The position numbers and the translations under genes were made by a program. Shown here piece after piece: positions 44,812 to 56,299 of a DNA stretch of 64,000 nucleotides. Within the stretch, counting starts at the first letter, position 1. Every line of letters begins with the position of its first letter. The notes below the pieces were generated by a model, which searched no databases, was not told the origin of the DNA, and saw nothing but the letters and a program-made list of their open reading frames with translations. Source of the DNA: Amorphophallus konjac (taxonomy: Eukaryota; Streptophyta; Magnoliopsida; Alismatales; Araceae); NCBI GenBank assembly GCA_022559845.1, contig CM040128.1:179296413-179360412 (forward strand). Reading direction: 5' to 3'.

Positions 44812-46705
44812 TGTAGACACGCCAAAATTGACGTTACTGTGAGTACATCTCATATTACCTTGTAATGCCCCAATTTGACCCTCAAATTAGTTCTATTTGA
44901 GTGGTTTTTCTCACTTTTCTTGGATTTCTCCTTTTTTTCACCCTTTTCCTATTTTTTCCTATTTTTTTGGATTTTTCTGGATTTTTCTGGATTTTCTGGA
45001 CATTTTTTCTCTATTTTTTAGAAATAACGACTTGATCTGGGGCGTCTTTTAAATAACGACTTATACATGGGCGTTTCTTAAAAAATTGACGACTATACTG
45101 GAGGGCGTCCATTCTTTCAAATTTCCATTTTTCTGGATTTTTCTGAGAATTTTTCGGAATTTTTTGAGAATTAACGACTTAACCATGGGCGTTACTTTGA
45201 ATTTGAAAAGAATAAAAAAAATCAAAAATTGAATTCACGCCTTACACACGGTCATCACTTTTCAAATTGATTTTTTAATATTATTTTCCACTCTCTTCCA
45301 GAGGTGATTTGGTGGCCTTCCGGGTGTCAGAAAAATTCGCAAAAATAGTCGTTGGAATCAGGGCGACGAGATGCACCTCCACCTAAAAAATGGGAAAATA
45401 ATATTGAGAAATGAAAAATGGCCCTATTTCGATTTTTTAATTAACGTCCTTTGTTAAGGCGTTTTTTAATTAACGCCTTTGACTCAGACGTGTTTCAATT
45501 TCATTTCTAAAAATGATCCAGGAGTTAACGCCCTTGTGCAGGGCGTGTTTTTAAAAGACGCCCTTCGGAAGGTCGTCAATTCTTGAATTGACGCCCTGAG
45601 CCAGGTCGTGTTTCACTTTTGTGCTCCGAACGAACGCAGCCTTTCCCAGAGAGACTCCTGCTTCGTTTGGGCTCTTGCCCAGTCTAATCCTCTCCTATTT
45701 TGGGCTCTTGCCCGTTCTTATCTCTTCCTCCTTTGGACTCTTCCCTTCTTATCTTTTTCTACCTTATTAATAGAGGCTTTCGTCTCTGTTGATCGGTTGG
45801 ATACTCCTCCCTCCGTTGTTTTCTTCGGTTCCACTCCTCCCTATTTTTTTTCTTCTTCTGTCTTCCGTATTCTTCTTCTGTCTCCTTCTATTTTCTTCTT
45901 CTTCTTGTGTGTTTCTTTCTTCTTCTGTTTCTTTTCTTCTGCCGTCTTCTTCTTTTTCTTCTTTTGCTTCTTCTTCTTCTTCTTCTATCTTTTTCTTCTT
46001 CTTCTTCTGTCTGTCCCTCTTCCTCTTTTTTCTTCTTTTCTTTTTACAGGAACCGAAGGAAGGCTGTGGCAAAGGAGGATTCTCTTCCGACGATCAACAT
46101 CTTTCAAGCTTCCTCCCCATTGAGCATTCAAGCCAAGGAACCAATAAAAAGATTTTTTTATCTTATCTCCCTTTTTTTCCATTATAGTTCATAGTTCATG
46201 CATCATATTTCATTGTTATTGATTTTTCTCAACCATCATATTGAGATCTCCCCTTAGTGCACTCTTGCACTCTTTCCACTTGTTTTCTTATTTTTTATGC
46301 ATATCATCATTCATCTCCCCACACCCTCTTTGCATAGGGGTTTAAGGGCAACCACCCTTAAGGTGTGTTCTCACATATGTTTACATGCTCATATCTTTTA
46401 AGGATTGATGCTACACACACCATGTTCTAATTCACATCTTTTATTGGTGTTTGTTATTTTTGCAAGGGTAATCAAGAGAAAGAACTCTCTTCATCGGCCG
46501 GCCGATTAGAAGAGAAAGGAGCACTCACATCCCCGCACTTTCAAGGTATTCTTCGCGATCTCTCCCCTTCATTAATTGTTATATCTTTTGAGGCGTTCGC
46601 GTCTCTGGCGATCACATTCTTTCCCCATTAGCACCTCGTGCTATTTTATTGCTTTCATCATATCTATTGCTTTTTATATTTAAGTGGATTTTAGATAGAT
46701 CTACA
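44812..46705 (+). repeat. 3' LTR of Ogre-like element
   Basis: Matches 35896-37791 with only the few differences noted for the element. One is the removal of a T at two homopolymer sites, giving 1894 bp. It carries the same ten modules, pyrimidine tract and palindrome (46493-46506). The target duplication CTGTC follows. Confidence 0.93.
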
Positions 46706-48928
46706 CTGTCGACCCTTCTAAAATAGAAGTTGTTAATAATTGGAGCCGGCCAACGACCGTGTCTGAAGTCAGAAGTTTTCTGGGTCTGGCTGGTTATTAC
46801 ATGAGATTTATTAAAGATTTTTCAAAGATCGCTGTTCCTTTAACTAGACTTACAAGAAAGGAGAATCATTTTGTATGGTCGAAGGATTGCGAGGAGAGTT
46901 TTTAAACTCTTAAAGAACACCTTACCACTGCACCAATATTGACCCTACCGATAGAGGGTGGTGGTTTCGAAGTCTATACGGATGCGTCTGGCATTGGCCT
47001 AGGGTGCGTCCTTATGCAAAATAGAAATATGATTTGCTATTCATCAAGGCAGTTAAAGCGTCATGAAGAAAATTACCCTGTGCATGATCTGGAGTTAGCT
47101 GCGATTATTTTCACATTAAAGATTTGGCGACATTACCTTTATGGGGATAAATTCACCATATTTTCGGATCATAAAAGTCTGAAATATCTTTTCACCAAGA
47201 AGGAGTTAAATATGTGAAAATGCAGATGGTTGGAGTATCTCAAGGACTTCGACTTTACTATCCAATATCATCCAGGAAAAGTAAATGATGTAGCTGACGC
47301 TCTTAGCAGAAAGCCAATGGCAACTCTAGCAAGCCTCAGAAAAGGTATAACTTGTCTTATTGAAGATTTTTCTCATTTAAATCTTGATATTGATAGAGAA
47401 GGAGAAGGTAATATGATTGCCAATATAAGGTATCAACCTACATTGATCGAGGACTTAGTCTAATTGTAATAAAATGATCCCACATTGATGGAGATTAAGG
47501 GTAATATCGATCAAAGACCGAAATTTTCTATCATAAATGATGGAAGACTGTTATTTAAGGATCGAATTTGTGTGCCGAATCATGACGACACTAAGAAATT
47601 GATCATGGAAGAAGCTCACAAATCAAGGTATGCTATTCACCCTGGTGCTACGAAGATGTATCAAGATTTAAAAAGAAACTTTTGGTGGCCCAATATAAAG
47701 AGAGAATTAGTAGATTTTATGTCCCAATGTCTCACTTGTTAACAAGTAAAGGCAGAACATTTAAAACTTGTTGGAAAATTACACCCCTTGAATATTCCCA
47801 AGTGGAAATGAGAAAGTATAGGGATGGATTTCATCATGGGTTTACCTAAGACAAGAGGAGGACATGATGGCATATGGGTGATCATAGACCGATTGATTAA
47901 ATCTGCACATTTCCTACCAATCAAAAGTCGATGGTTTGTGGATGTACTAGCAACATTATACATGAGGGAGATTGTCAAATTACATGGTGTCCCTGTCACC
48001 ATCATATCTGACCGAGATCCTCGGTTCACATCACAATTCTGGAAGGGTCTTAAACATTCATTAGGGACCCAACTTAATTTTAGCATGGCATTCCATCCAC
48101 AAACTGATGGTCAAACTGAAAGGAAAAATCAAGTGGTGGAAGATATGCTCAGGGCATGTGCCATAGACTTTGGAGGAAGTTGGCACGATCACTTGCCTCT
48201 AGTGGAATTTTCATATAATAATATCTACCAAGCTAGTATACAAATTGCACCATTCGAGGCTTTATATGGAAGAAGCTGTCGTTTGCCTATTTGTTGGAAT
48301 GAAGTAAGAAAAAGATAATTTCTCGGTCCTGATATCATTAGGTATACTACCTAGAAGATAAAGCTTACTCGGGAGAAACTCCAGATAGCTCAAGACAGGC
48401 AGAAGTCTTATGCTAATAACAGAAGACGTGACCTGGAATTTCAAGTAGGAGACCATGTGTTTCTTAAAGTTTCTCCAGGTCGAGGTATTCGGAGATTCGG
48501 TATCAAGGGCAAGCTTACTCCAAGATTCATAGGCCCCTTTGAGATTCTCGAAAGGGTTGGTGAAGTCGCTTATCGAATAGCTTTACCCCCTCAACTATAT
48601 GAAGTTCATGATGTATTTCACGTCTCAAAGCTCAAGAAGTATGTACCTGATCCATTCCATGTCATCACCTACGACAATCTAGAAATTAAAAAGGACTTGA
48701 CATACGAGCAAAAGCCAATCAAGATCATTGAACGAGAAGTGCGTCAACTTCGGAATAAAACTATTACTATGGTCAAGATCCAATGGACCAAGGCATATCC
48801 ACATGAAGCAACATGGGAAACTGAAGAAGCCATGCGTAAAAGATTCCCAGAGATATTTGAATGTAAGTACACTCTCCATAAATCCATGTATTGAATTTGG
48901 GGACAAATTCTTTTTAAGTGGGGGAGGG
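46706..48928 (+). pseudogene. G2 pol continued: RNase H, integrase, chromodomain end
   Basis: Resumes at CTGTC and reads the RT thumb ([15 protein letters not shown]), RNase H with [15 protein letters not shown] and [11 protein letters not shown], and the integrase zinc module (HKSRYAIHPG...CLTC). The integrase core (47824-48318) has [16 protein letters not shown] and a [15 protein letters not shown] block holding the catalytic Glu, and is the best preserved integrase core in the array. The end (48457-48894) runs to VKIQWTKAYPHEATWE. Stops: TAA 46903, TGA 47215, TAA 47461-47463, TAA 47742, TGA 47810, TAA 48316-48318. The polypurine tract gtgggggaggg precedes LTR3. Confidence 0.88.
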
Positions 48929-51900
48929 TGTAACGCCCGAGAATTTTCTAAGAATTTTTTGGATTTAAAATACAATTATAATAATAGTTAATTATTTAAT
49001 AGGCTATTGAAATGAATTATAGGTAATTAAATCTAATTAATTATCAAGGCCCTACACTAGTCCAGGAGGATTAGGCCCATATAAAAAAAAAACCCAATAG
49101 GCCCAAGAGATTATTTTGGACCTTAGCCCATATTCTAGAACATTAAAATAGGTGTATTCTCCGAATTTAAGAGATAATGACTCTTTAGAAGATAGGTTAA
49201 AGGATAATACCATGGATAATATTAAAAGAGCTTGAACTGATTTCAAATTCGGCGCTCAATGGGGAAAATGGTCTATGGCGAGACCGCAAGGGACAGTAAG
49301 CAGTCCAGTCCTAGACCGCTAAGCCCTGTCAGTTCCGTGAGTGTAAGAAAATGTGAAAAGATTAGATTTTTGGCATCCAATTCACATAGGAGCGACTCTA
49401 ACTACTAATTAGATAAGTCTAGAAGGTTAGTAGATCGAATTGAAAGTCTAATTTGGACTCTAAGTTTGTTCTAATCCTCAAACCCTAGCTAAAATCTATA
49501 AATAGATCCTAGAACAAAGCATTGCGACCCTTACTTTTGGCCCGCGTGGAACTCTGGTAAGGAGGTAGAATTGGAGGTAAGTTTCTTCTAGGAACCTGTT
49601 TATTATAGTTAGAACTAACTACCCTCCGAATTTCATTCTAGGGGATCAAGTATACAAGGAGTTATAGGCTTCCAATGTTGCTAATCTTACATCAAAAACT
49701 CAGGAATTAGTGCGTCTGACCTAGATTGATCACGGAATTCGAATCCCTAAACGAGGTAATTAGAAAGAGGTTCTTTAGAGTTATTTGTTCCTAATAGTAC
49801 CCTCTTCTTACCCTCAAAATTTCACGTCTTTCGGTTGAGGGAATCAAGAGATACAATGACGTGAAGTTGCTGATTTAGTTCAGGATGAGCAGAGGACTAG
49901 GGTTAACTTACAGCCTTAAATTCGAAGTTTAAAGCCCAAAACCAAGGTTGGTTATCTCATGTATGGCTCAAACTTTATGTCAGGAATAAAATCCCTCTTA
50001 TTTCATTCGATTTCATGCATTGTACCCTGAAAATCTCATGTTTTCATTAGTACTATGCATCTAGTTGCTCTTCATGCATAATTCTTAGCCTTAATGAAGT
50101 AAAAGGAATTTTCTTGTTGTTCACATAAACCTATGCATATTATTGGCTTATATTCGTTCTATCATGATCATGGAAGTTTATATATGTTGATTTCCATGTA
50201 TGATATGCATTAGTTTAGCATTTAGTCTTATTATCTTTTGAACTCAGATTAATACAGGAGGAAACGGTCTTCCTGTAGACCGCCGGGAAGTCTAGCGGTC
50301 GCCCAATAGACCGCTAGCCACTGTGAAACGGTTGCCCACTAGACCGTTTGGGATTTCTGATTTCTGTATTTAAGTTAACCCGAAACATAATGCAGAATGG
50401 CCATGATTATTGTATGATAAGCCTAGTTAAGTAGGTTTTATTCCTGTTTTAAGTACTGGTTTCCTATACTTGTTAAATTCTTGGTTCATTATAGTAGATT
50501 TCATGTTTTATGCACATTGGTATTATTTGAACCTATGTTAATTTCATGACCCAAAATCATATACTTTTATAATTAACTTAAATTTATATGATTCATGGAC
50601 TAGTCATGATTTAAATCACTATTTTATGATGATCCTCTCTCTTCTAAGAGTCATTTTCTTAAGTACATGGCACATATCCCGGTATGTTGTCATTAGTTAC
50701 ACCTTTGCACATTAAGTACACAATCTTGGACATGATGACCTCTCCTTTGGATATTCCTTCCAACGGACTAGGAAATCTTGTTTCAAGGCCCCTGTAATAC
50801 TCCGTGAGCTTGGGATTCCCACTAGGACGCCGAGCTGGTTGTACCATTAAAACCCAATGTCTAGAAAGTACTTTTACCGGTGTTTTATACATTCTGGAAC
50901 TTAGCGGCCATCTGGTTGACCGCCAGAGTCTGCTAGCGGTAATTCACTAGACCGCTAACGGATCCTAAACAGTTCTCCACTCGATCGCCAGGCTCTAGAT
51001 GTCCTGTTTCAAAATATCAAACTCTGTCTTATGAAACGGTCCAGCCCATGACCGCTTGAATTTCTAAACAGTCCTGCACTAGATCGCCAGGCGTGCTAAA
51101 CGGTCCAGTAATAGACCGCTTGGATCCTGATTTTATCTAACCCAAGGTTTGACCTTTGGGGTTGGTTTTATGGAGTTCATGAATACTCTTGGAAATATCT
51201 GGACTCTAAAACTATGTTAATAAATTAACGATAAGGATATGAAAAATATGGAATGTACCGTTATGCTGCTGAAATTTTCTAGCATAACCTAGTTATTAAT
51301 TCAGTTCTTGAAATCTCTTGTTCTTAATTGAAGTATTCTTATTGTTGGTTACCTTATCATGAAACTTTTGTTAAACTTGTACATTACTGGCCACATTATT
51401 GATATAAACATGGAAGTAGCTTGATTTATATTTGAAGATGCAATTTGAGCACTGATTATGTTCAAGGGCTCTATGATAGTCCCCTCGGCTGATTGTCGGA
51501 AACATACTGTAAACCATGGGGTATGATGCTACTGACGTCACATTACGGTGGGAGTACTTTCTCTATAAATAAGTGAAATATCCATGAGAATCCACATAAA
51601 TTCACGAAGTACTTGCTATTAAGTGAATAGTACTTTCTTCCTTGTTACATGACTTTCTAGTGCATAGCCTTTATGGTTATGAGAAGTACATTCTTGCGAC
51701 ATTCTTGTTCATGGAAAGGCCAAATTGACATTCTTGTTATATACTTGATTAATCATAGTCTCATATCTCAAGCTTGGTTTTATCTTGTTACTTTGGCTTT
51801 ATTCGCATGTTTCATCGTGTCTGCATGATTTATCTTATTCTCTAGAGCTAAATAGCTAATCATTTAAATATGCCTTCATGTTGATACGAAGATACCTGGA

Positions 51901-52269
51901 CAAGTGTGCTCATTACCCTACTTTTCAATCTTTTTCAAAAAATTCTAGTGAGTCGGGCTCAGATTACTCAAGTGGTGGATCCGAGAGTGATTGAAAGACG
52001 CGTGACTCGATAGAAGCCTTATTTGTCAATATCTAGTCGAGTCATGATGTAATTTTTTAGTTTATTGAGTCTAGTGACAAAGAGAGTCAAGAATTTATGT
52101 ACTTTGGGAATTATTTTATGAAGAAATAAAATTAAAGGTTTTTAGTGAATTACTTGTGCAATTACCTTTGTGTGATTGTTTGCGCTCTGATTATATTGCT
52201 TGCTTAAGACGTACTAACCAACTGTTCATGTTCCCGATTATTTCCGCTGCATAATCTCGGGACGTGACA
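48929..52269 (+). repeat. G family LTR3
   Basis: 3341 bp from TGTAACGCCCGAG to CTCGGGACGTGACA. TATAAATA at 51564-51571. It lacks the two-module duplication of LTR1. Immediately after it (52270) the minus-strand reverse transcriptase of element D begins, so the array ends inside D. Confidence 0.92.
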
Positions 52270-53189
52270 TCAATCTTGGAGAAGTCCTTGATGAAACATC
52301 GATAGTAACCAGCTAGACCCAAGAAGCTTCGAATCTCTGTTGCATTCGTTGGTCGTTCCCAATTCTTCACAGCTTCGACCTTTACAGGGTCGACAGAAAT
52401 TCCGTTCTTCAAGATCACATGGCCCAAGAAGGATACTTCCTCTAGCCAGAACTTGCACTTGCTGAATTTGGCATATAATTTATTTTCTCTTAATATTTGT
52501 AATGCCTTCTCGAGATGTACTTCATGATCTTCTTCAATCTTTGAATAGATCAGAATATCATCAATAAAGGCCACAACAAATTGGTCTAAGTGAGGCCTGA
52601 ATATGCTATTCATTAACTGCATAAAAGTTGTGGGGGTATTCGTTAGTCCGAAAGGCATAATAGTAAATTCGTAATGCCCATACCTGCTCCGGAATGCAGT
52701 TTTATGAATGTCTTCTTCTTTGATCTTCAGTTGGTGATAACCAGAATGGAGATCAATCTTGGAGAAATATTTAGCTCCAAATAATTGATCAAACAGCTCG
52801 TCAATTCTTGGCAGCGAGTACTTGTTCTTAATTGTAAGGTGATTTAGCTGCCGATAATCAATGCATAGTCTCATCGATCCGTCCTTCTTTTTGACGAATA
52901 GCACAGGTGCTCCCCATGGGGACGTACTTGGCCTGATGAAACCCTTTTTCAATAACTCCACTAGCTGCTCTTTTAGCTCCTTCAGCTTAGCGGGGGACAT
53001 TCTGTATGGTGCCTTGGAAACAGGACTAGCACCAGGGACAAGGTCGATTGTAAATGACACTTCCCTTTCCGAGGGTAACCCAGGCAATTCTTCTGGAAAA
53101 ACATCAAAAAAATCATGAATTACACGGATGTCTTCAAGTTTAATCTCCTCGACTTCCGTGGCAGTCACGAATGCGATGAAAGTCATACA
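52270..53189 (-). pseudogene. element D reverse transcriptase, truncated
   Basis: Starts after a TGA at 53190-53192 and reads [53 protein letters not shown] and the catalytic [13 protein letters not shown]. The thumb ([20 protein letters not shown]) is followed by [18 protein letters not shown]. It is then cut at 52269/52270 by LTR3. Everything present appears intact; the element ends too early for RNase H. Confidence 0.85.
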
Positions 53190-54593
53190 TCATTTACTTA
53201 CATGTTTACTAGCTTGGAGAGCTGAGATAAGAGGTGATCTATTCCGAGGGCTAGTGTAAACCAGCTCTGGGAAATCCATGAAAGTTACCTTGCCGTGTCG
53301 GCAATCTACAGTTGCTTGGTATGTGGATAACCAGTCGGCACCTAGTATGACATCATACCCCTTCATATCTAGGCATACCAAGTCGACATGTAGATTATTT
53401 CCTTTAACCATAACCTCACAACTTGGGTAGTGATGCATGATATCGGACTCATTCCCAAGAGGTGTAGATATGACCAAATCTAACAATTCAGGTGTCTTAG
53501 AAAATGAAGCAGCAAATTTCATGGAAACAAATGAATGAGTTGCTCCAGTATCGAATAAAACTTGTGCAGTTTTAGAAAAAATAGTTAGAGTACCTTCCAC
53601 AATTTGACCTTCTGTGGGTTCCGTCTCGTGGAGAGCTTGCAGGCAGCCTTGTTTCCTTGCCGGTCGCTTCTCGTCCTAAGTGGCTTGCTCCTTCATCAAT
53701 GGGTAGTCTGGGATTCGATGCTCTCGGCTCCAACTTCGGAGACAAGCTTCTAATTTCCTCCAGCATTCCTCAGTCTTGTGGCCGGCTTTGTCACAGTACT
53801 TACAAACTTCCTTAGAAGGTGTAGTGGTGGAGAATGGCTTGTCATTCTTCTGAAACCTCTTTCCCTTAGATGACTCCCCTCCATTAAAGAACCGCTTCTT
53901 GTTGAATGATGATTTGAATTTTCCCGGGCATGTGACAGTTTCCTTCTTGTCCTTTCCTCGAATCCTTTTAGATAATTCGGTGGCATCTTCTAGCAATTGG
54001 GAATGCCAAACCATCTCCGAATTGACTTGGATGTCCATCGGTGCAAGTTGTGTAATATAGTGGGGCCGAAGCCCATTAAGGAACCTTCTCGCCTTCATCT
54101 TTTCAGTGCACACCAAGTGGGGTGCATACCTGGACAATCTTGAGAATTGGGCCTCATACTCGGCCACTTTCAGGGTCCGTTGTTTCAGTGCGGCAAATTT
54201 TGCGGTCTTCTTCTCCTGAATACAGTCGGAGAAGTACTTGTGGTTGAAATGTTCAACAAAGTCATCCCATGTGACATGGTCGTCAGGCAATGTTGCTTCT
54301 ATGGATTCCCACCAGCCTCGAGTGTCCCGCTGCAGTTGGAATATAGCCAGTAAGACCCTTTCCTCATCCGTGCATTGCATTACACGGAAAATTCTATCAA
54401 TCTCCTTCAACTAGTTTTCAGCATGTTCGGGGTCAGACGAGCCCACGAATCTTGGTGGGTTCATGTTACGGGAACCTCTATGAAGATCTCTAGCTCCACG
54501 GTTAGCACCGCCTTGCGCCACTTGCTGTAGCGCCTGTGTAAGTCCATGCACGGTGCATTGCATCTCACGCCATTGTGCTCTTTCATTGGCCAT
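53190..54593 (-). pseudogene. element D gag and protease
   Basis: ATG at 54593 gives MANERAQWREMQCTVHGLTQ. TAG at 54411-54413 and TAG at 53676-53678 interrupt an otherwise single frame. The gag domain (about 54000-54410) has TRGWWESIEATL and YFSDCIQEKK. The first knuckle CKYCDKAGHKTEEC is intact. The second is ruined (CLRSWSREHRIPDY: Cys to Ser and Cys to Tyr). The protease (53190-53600) has LFDTGATHSFVS and DVILGADWL. The first stop falls at the codon that also carries a TAG in element A. Confidence 0.85.
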
Positions 54594-54794
54594 GATCCTA
54601 CAAGAGAATTTAAGTGTACTAAGTATCATGTTTACTTTATGAGGTTGAATGTCATTATAGAACTTAACCCATGGCTCTACCCATCTCACCGGGTACAAGA
54701 TGTAAATCTATCCTTGGACTTATGTTTTACCTAGATTTCGATCATGACTTCTAATTTTCTTAACCTCTTATTCCCTAGGAAATTGAAACCTAGA

Positions 54795-54805
54795 CTCTGA
54801 TACCA
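54795..54805 (-). other. primer-binding site, initiator Met tRNA type (element D)
   Basis: TGGTATCAGAG on the minus strand, seven bases after the LTR end TGACA (54813). Confidence 0.8.
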
Positions 54806-55809
54806 CGAAGGTTGTCACGCCCCAAGTGCGGAAGATACTCGAGGTCGTGGCCAGCTTATATAGCACCATTCAATCAGAGCAGTATACATATTTTTTTGAC
54901 AAAAGGCAGAGTGCGCAAATTATCTAAATCATAACTAAGATTAAATTCCTAAAATAATACCAATGTCCAGGTGACAATTTTTCAATTAACCAAATGGTGA
55001 TAATTCTAATCCAATACTAGGCTAAACAAGCTTCAATCAACTAGACTGACAAAATTTGGAAATACAAAAGGGGACTCAGGAAAATCAAAAGACACGACTA
55101 GCTGACGGTAGATGATCGGTGACTCTAGCACTCTTCATTCGGTCCCATTCCCATTCATGTGGATGTCGCTAACCGAATTACTAGAAAAATGTTAGGAAGC
55201 AACTGGATGAGCGAATCGCTCAGTAGGAATTACATCTCAAGTTCGAGCAATCTTTAAGTGGTTTACATGTTACATGTAATGCAGGGATAACAATGTATGA
55301 TGAACAAGTACGAAAAATAGGTATACTGGTATATCTATGCATGATGAACAAGTAAGAAGTCAAGAACTGTATAGAGGGATTATCGCATGATTTCAAGTAT
55401 TTGACAAGCAGGATATCAAGAACTTTATAGTTATGATGCCACTTTCCGGGCAAGCAAGAACTCATGTACAAGCAAGTAAGAATCATGTTCAAGCAAGTAA
55501 AAGTCGTGTTCAAGCAAGTAATATCAAGTACGTGTCAATAGAATTGGCTATTTCAATCAAGCAAGTACCTTGCCCTTTTTCGGGCCACGCAAGTCAAGTA
55601 TTGCCCATTCTGGGCCACGCAAGTCAAGTCAAGCAAGTAGAGAGAGTACGTGTGGAATGTCTCAAGTCAAGCAAGTACTTCGGTGCAATGCTTAAACACC
55701 GTGGTCAATAAACTCCCATGGGCACAAGTATCTTCAGGCGCTCCTCCCAGGACTAGACCGGGCCCTATATGCACAGCATTTTCATGTATTTCTTTTGACA
55801 TCCACTCTC

Positions 55810-55816
55810 ATTTATA
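55810..55816 (-). promoter_or_regulatory. putative TATA box of element D LTR
   Basis: Minus strand TATAAAT in ggctataaatgag, about 1 kb before the LTR end and downstream of the GGCGCC arrays. Confidence 0.4.
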
Positions 55817-55988
55817 GCCAATATGGAATTTCAAGGGTTGACCATTGTAAGAACATAAGGTAGATTCCATGAATGGAGTTCAAAGCATATATCACTCAGG
55901 AGATGAACTAGGGTTTTTTCGGTATAAACCATGAGATAAATCAGGAATCAAAATGGAGTTGGCAGCTAACAGGCTGCCTCACTGAATT

Positions 55989-56260
55989 GGTGCTTGGGGG
56001 TTAGCCCTGCTTTCAGGCTTTCAAGAAATGGCGCCTGGGGGTCAGTCAATCTCTCAGGGAATTGGCGCCTGGGGGTCAAGCTATCTTTCAATCAAGTGGC
56101 GCCTGGGGGTTGCCCAGTCTTTCAGAAATTATACATATATAGATGGAAAACGGCGCCTGGGGGACAGCCAATCTTTCAATCAAATGGCGCCTGGGGTTAT
56201 GGTACCCTTTCAATCAATTGGCGCCTAGGGGTCAAGTACCCTTTCAGGGAATTGGCTCCT
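55989..56260. repeat. 34-bp-period GGCGCCTGGGGGT array
   Basis: GGCGCCTGGGGGT-like cores start at 56030, 56064, 56098, 56152, 56186, 56220 and 56254. The spacing is 34 bp throughout except one step of 54. A degenerate copy precedes at 55989. Each unit ends in tctttca or ctttcaggga-like bases and has a variable middle. It sits in the putative U3 of element D. Confidence 0.9.
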
Positions 56261-56299
56261 GGGGTTTAGGGCTTCTTTCAAATTCATATATATATATAC

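Larger units (their letters stand above)
35896..46705 (+). mobile_element. young non-autonomous Ogre/Tat-like LTR retrotransposon nested in G2
   Basis: LTRs at 35896-37791 (1896 bp) and 44812-46705 (1894 bp) begin TGTAGACACGCC and end AGATCTACA. The 5-bp duplication CTGTC flanks the element exactly (35891-35895, 46706-46710). Removing it restores the G2 reading. Comparing the LTRs by eye I found three substitutions and two one-base indels, so the insertion is recent. The 7.0-kb interior has one long proline-rich frame but no recognisable protease, reverse transcriptase or integrase. The primer site resembles the Arg-tRNA type used by Ogre elements. Confidence 0.9.
12429..52269 (+). mobile_element. 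tandem array of Ty3/gypsy family G (internal-LTR x3), interrupted
   Basis: Three internal regions and three LTRs of one family lie head to tail: G0 (13100-16119), LTR1 (16120-19531), G1 (19532-24075 plus 30577-30684), LTR2 (30685-33868), G2 (35095-35895 plus 46706-48928), LTR3 (48929-52269). Neighbouring copies share single LTRs, as expected from unequal recombination between elements. LTR ends are TGTAACGCCCGAG and CTCGGGGCGTGACA, near-perfect inverted termini. Integrase is followed by a chromodomain-like segment, and LTRs exceed 3.3 kb, which suggests the Tekay/Del chromovirus lineage (inference). Confidence 0.85.
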
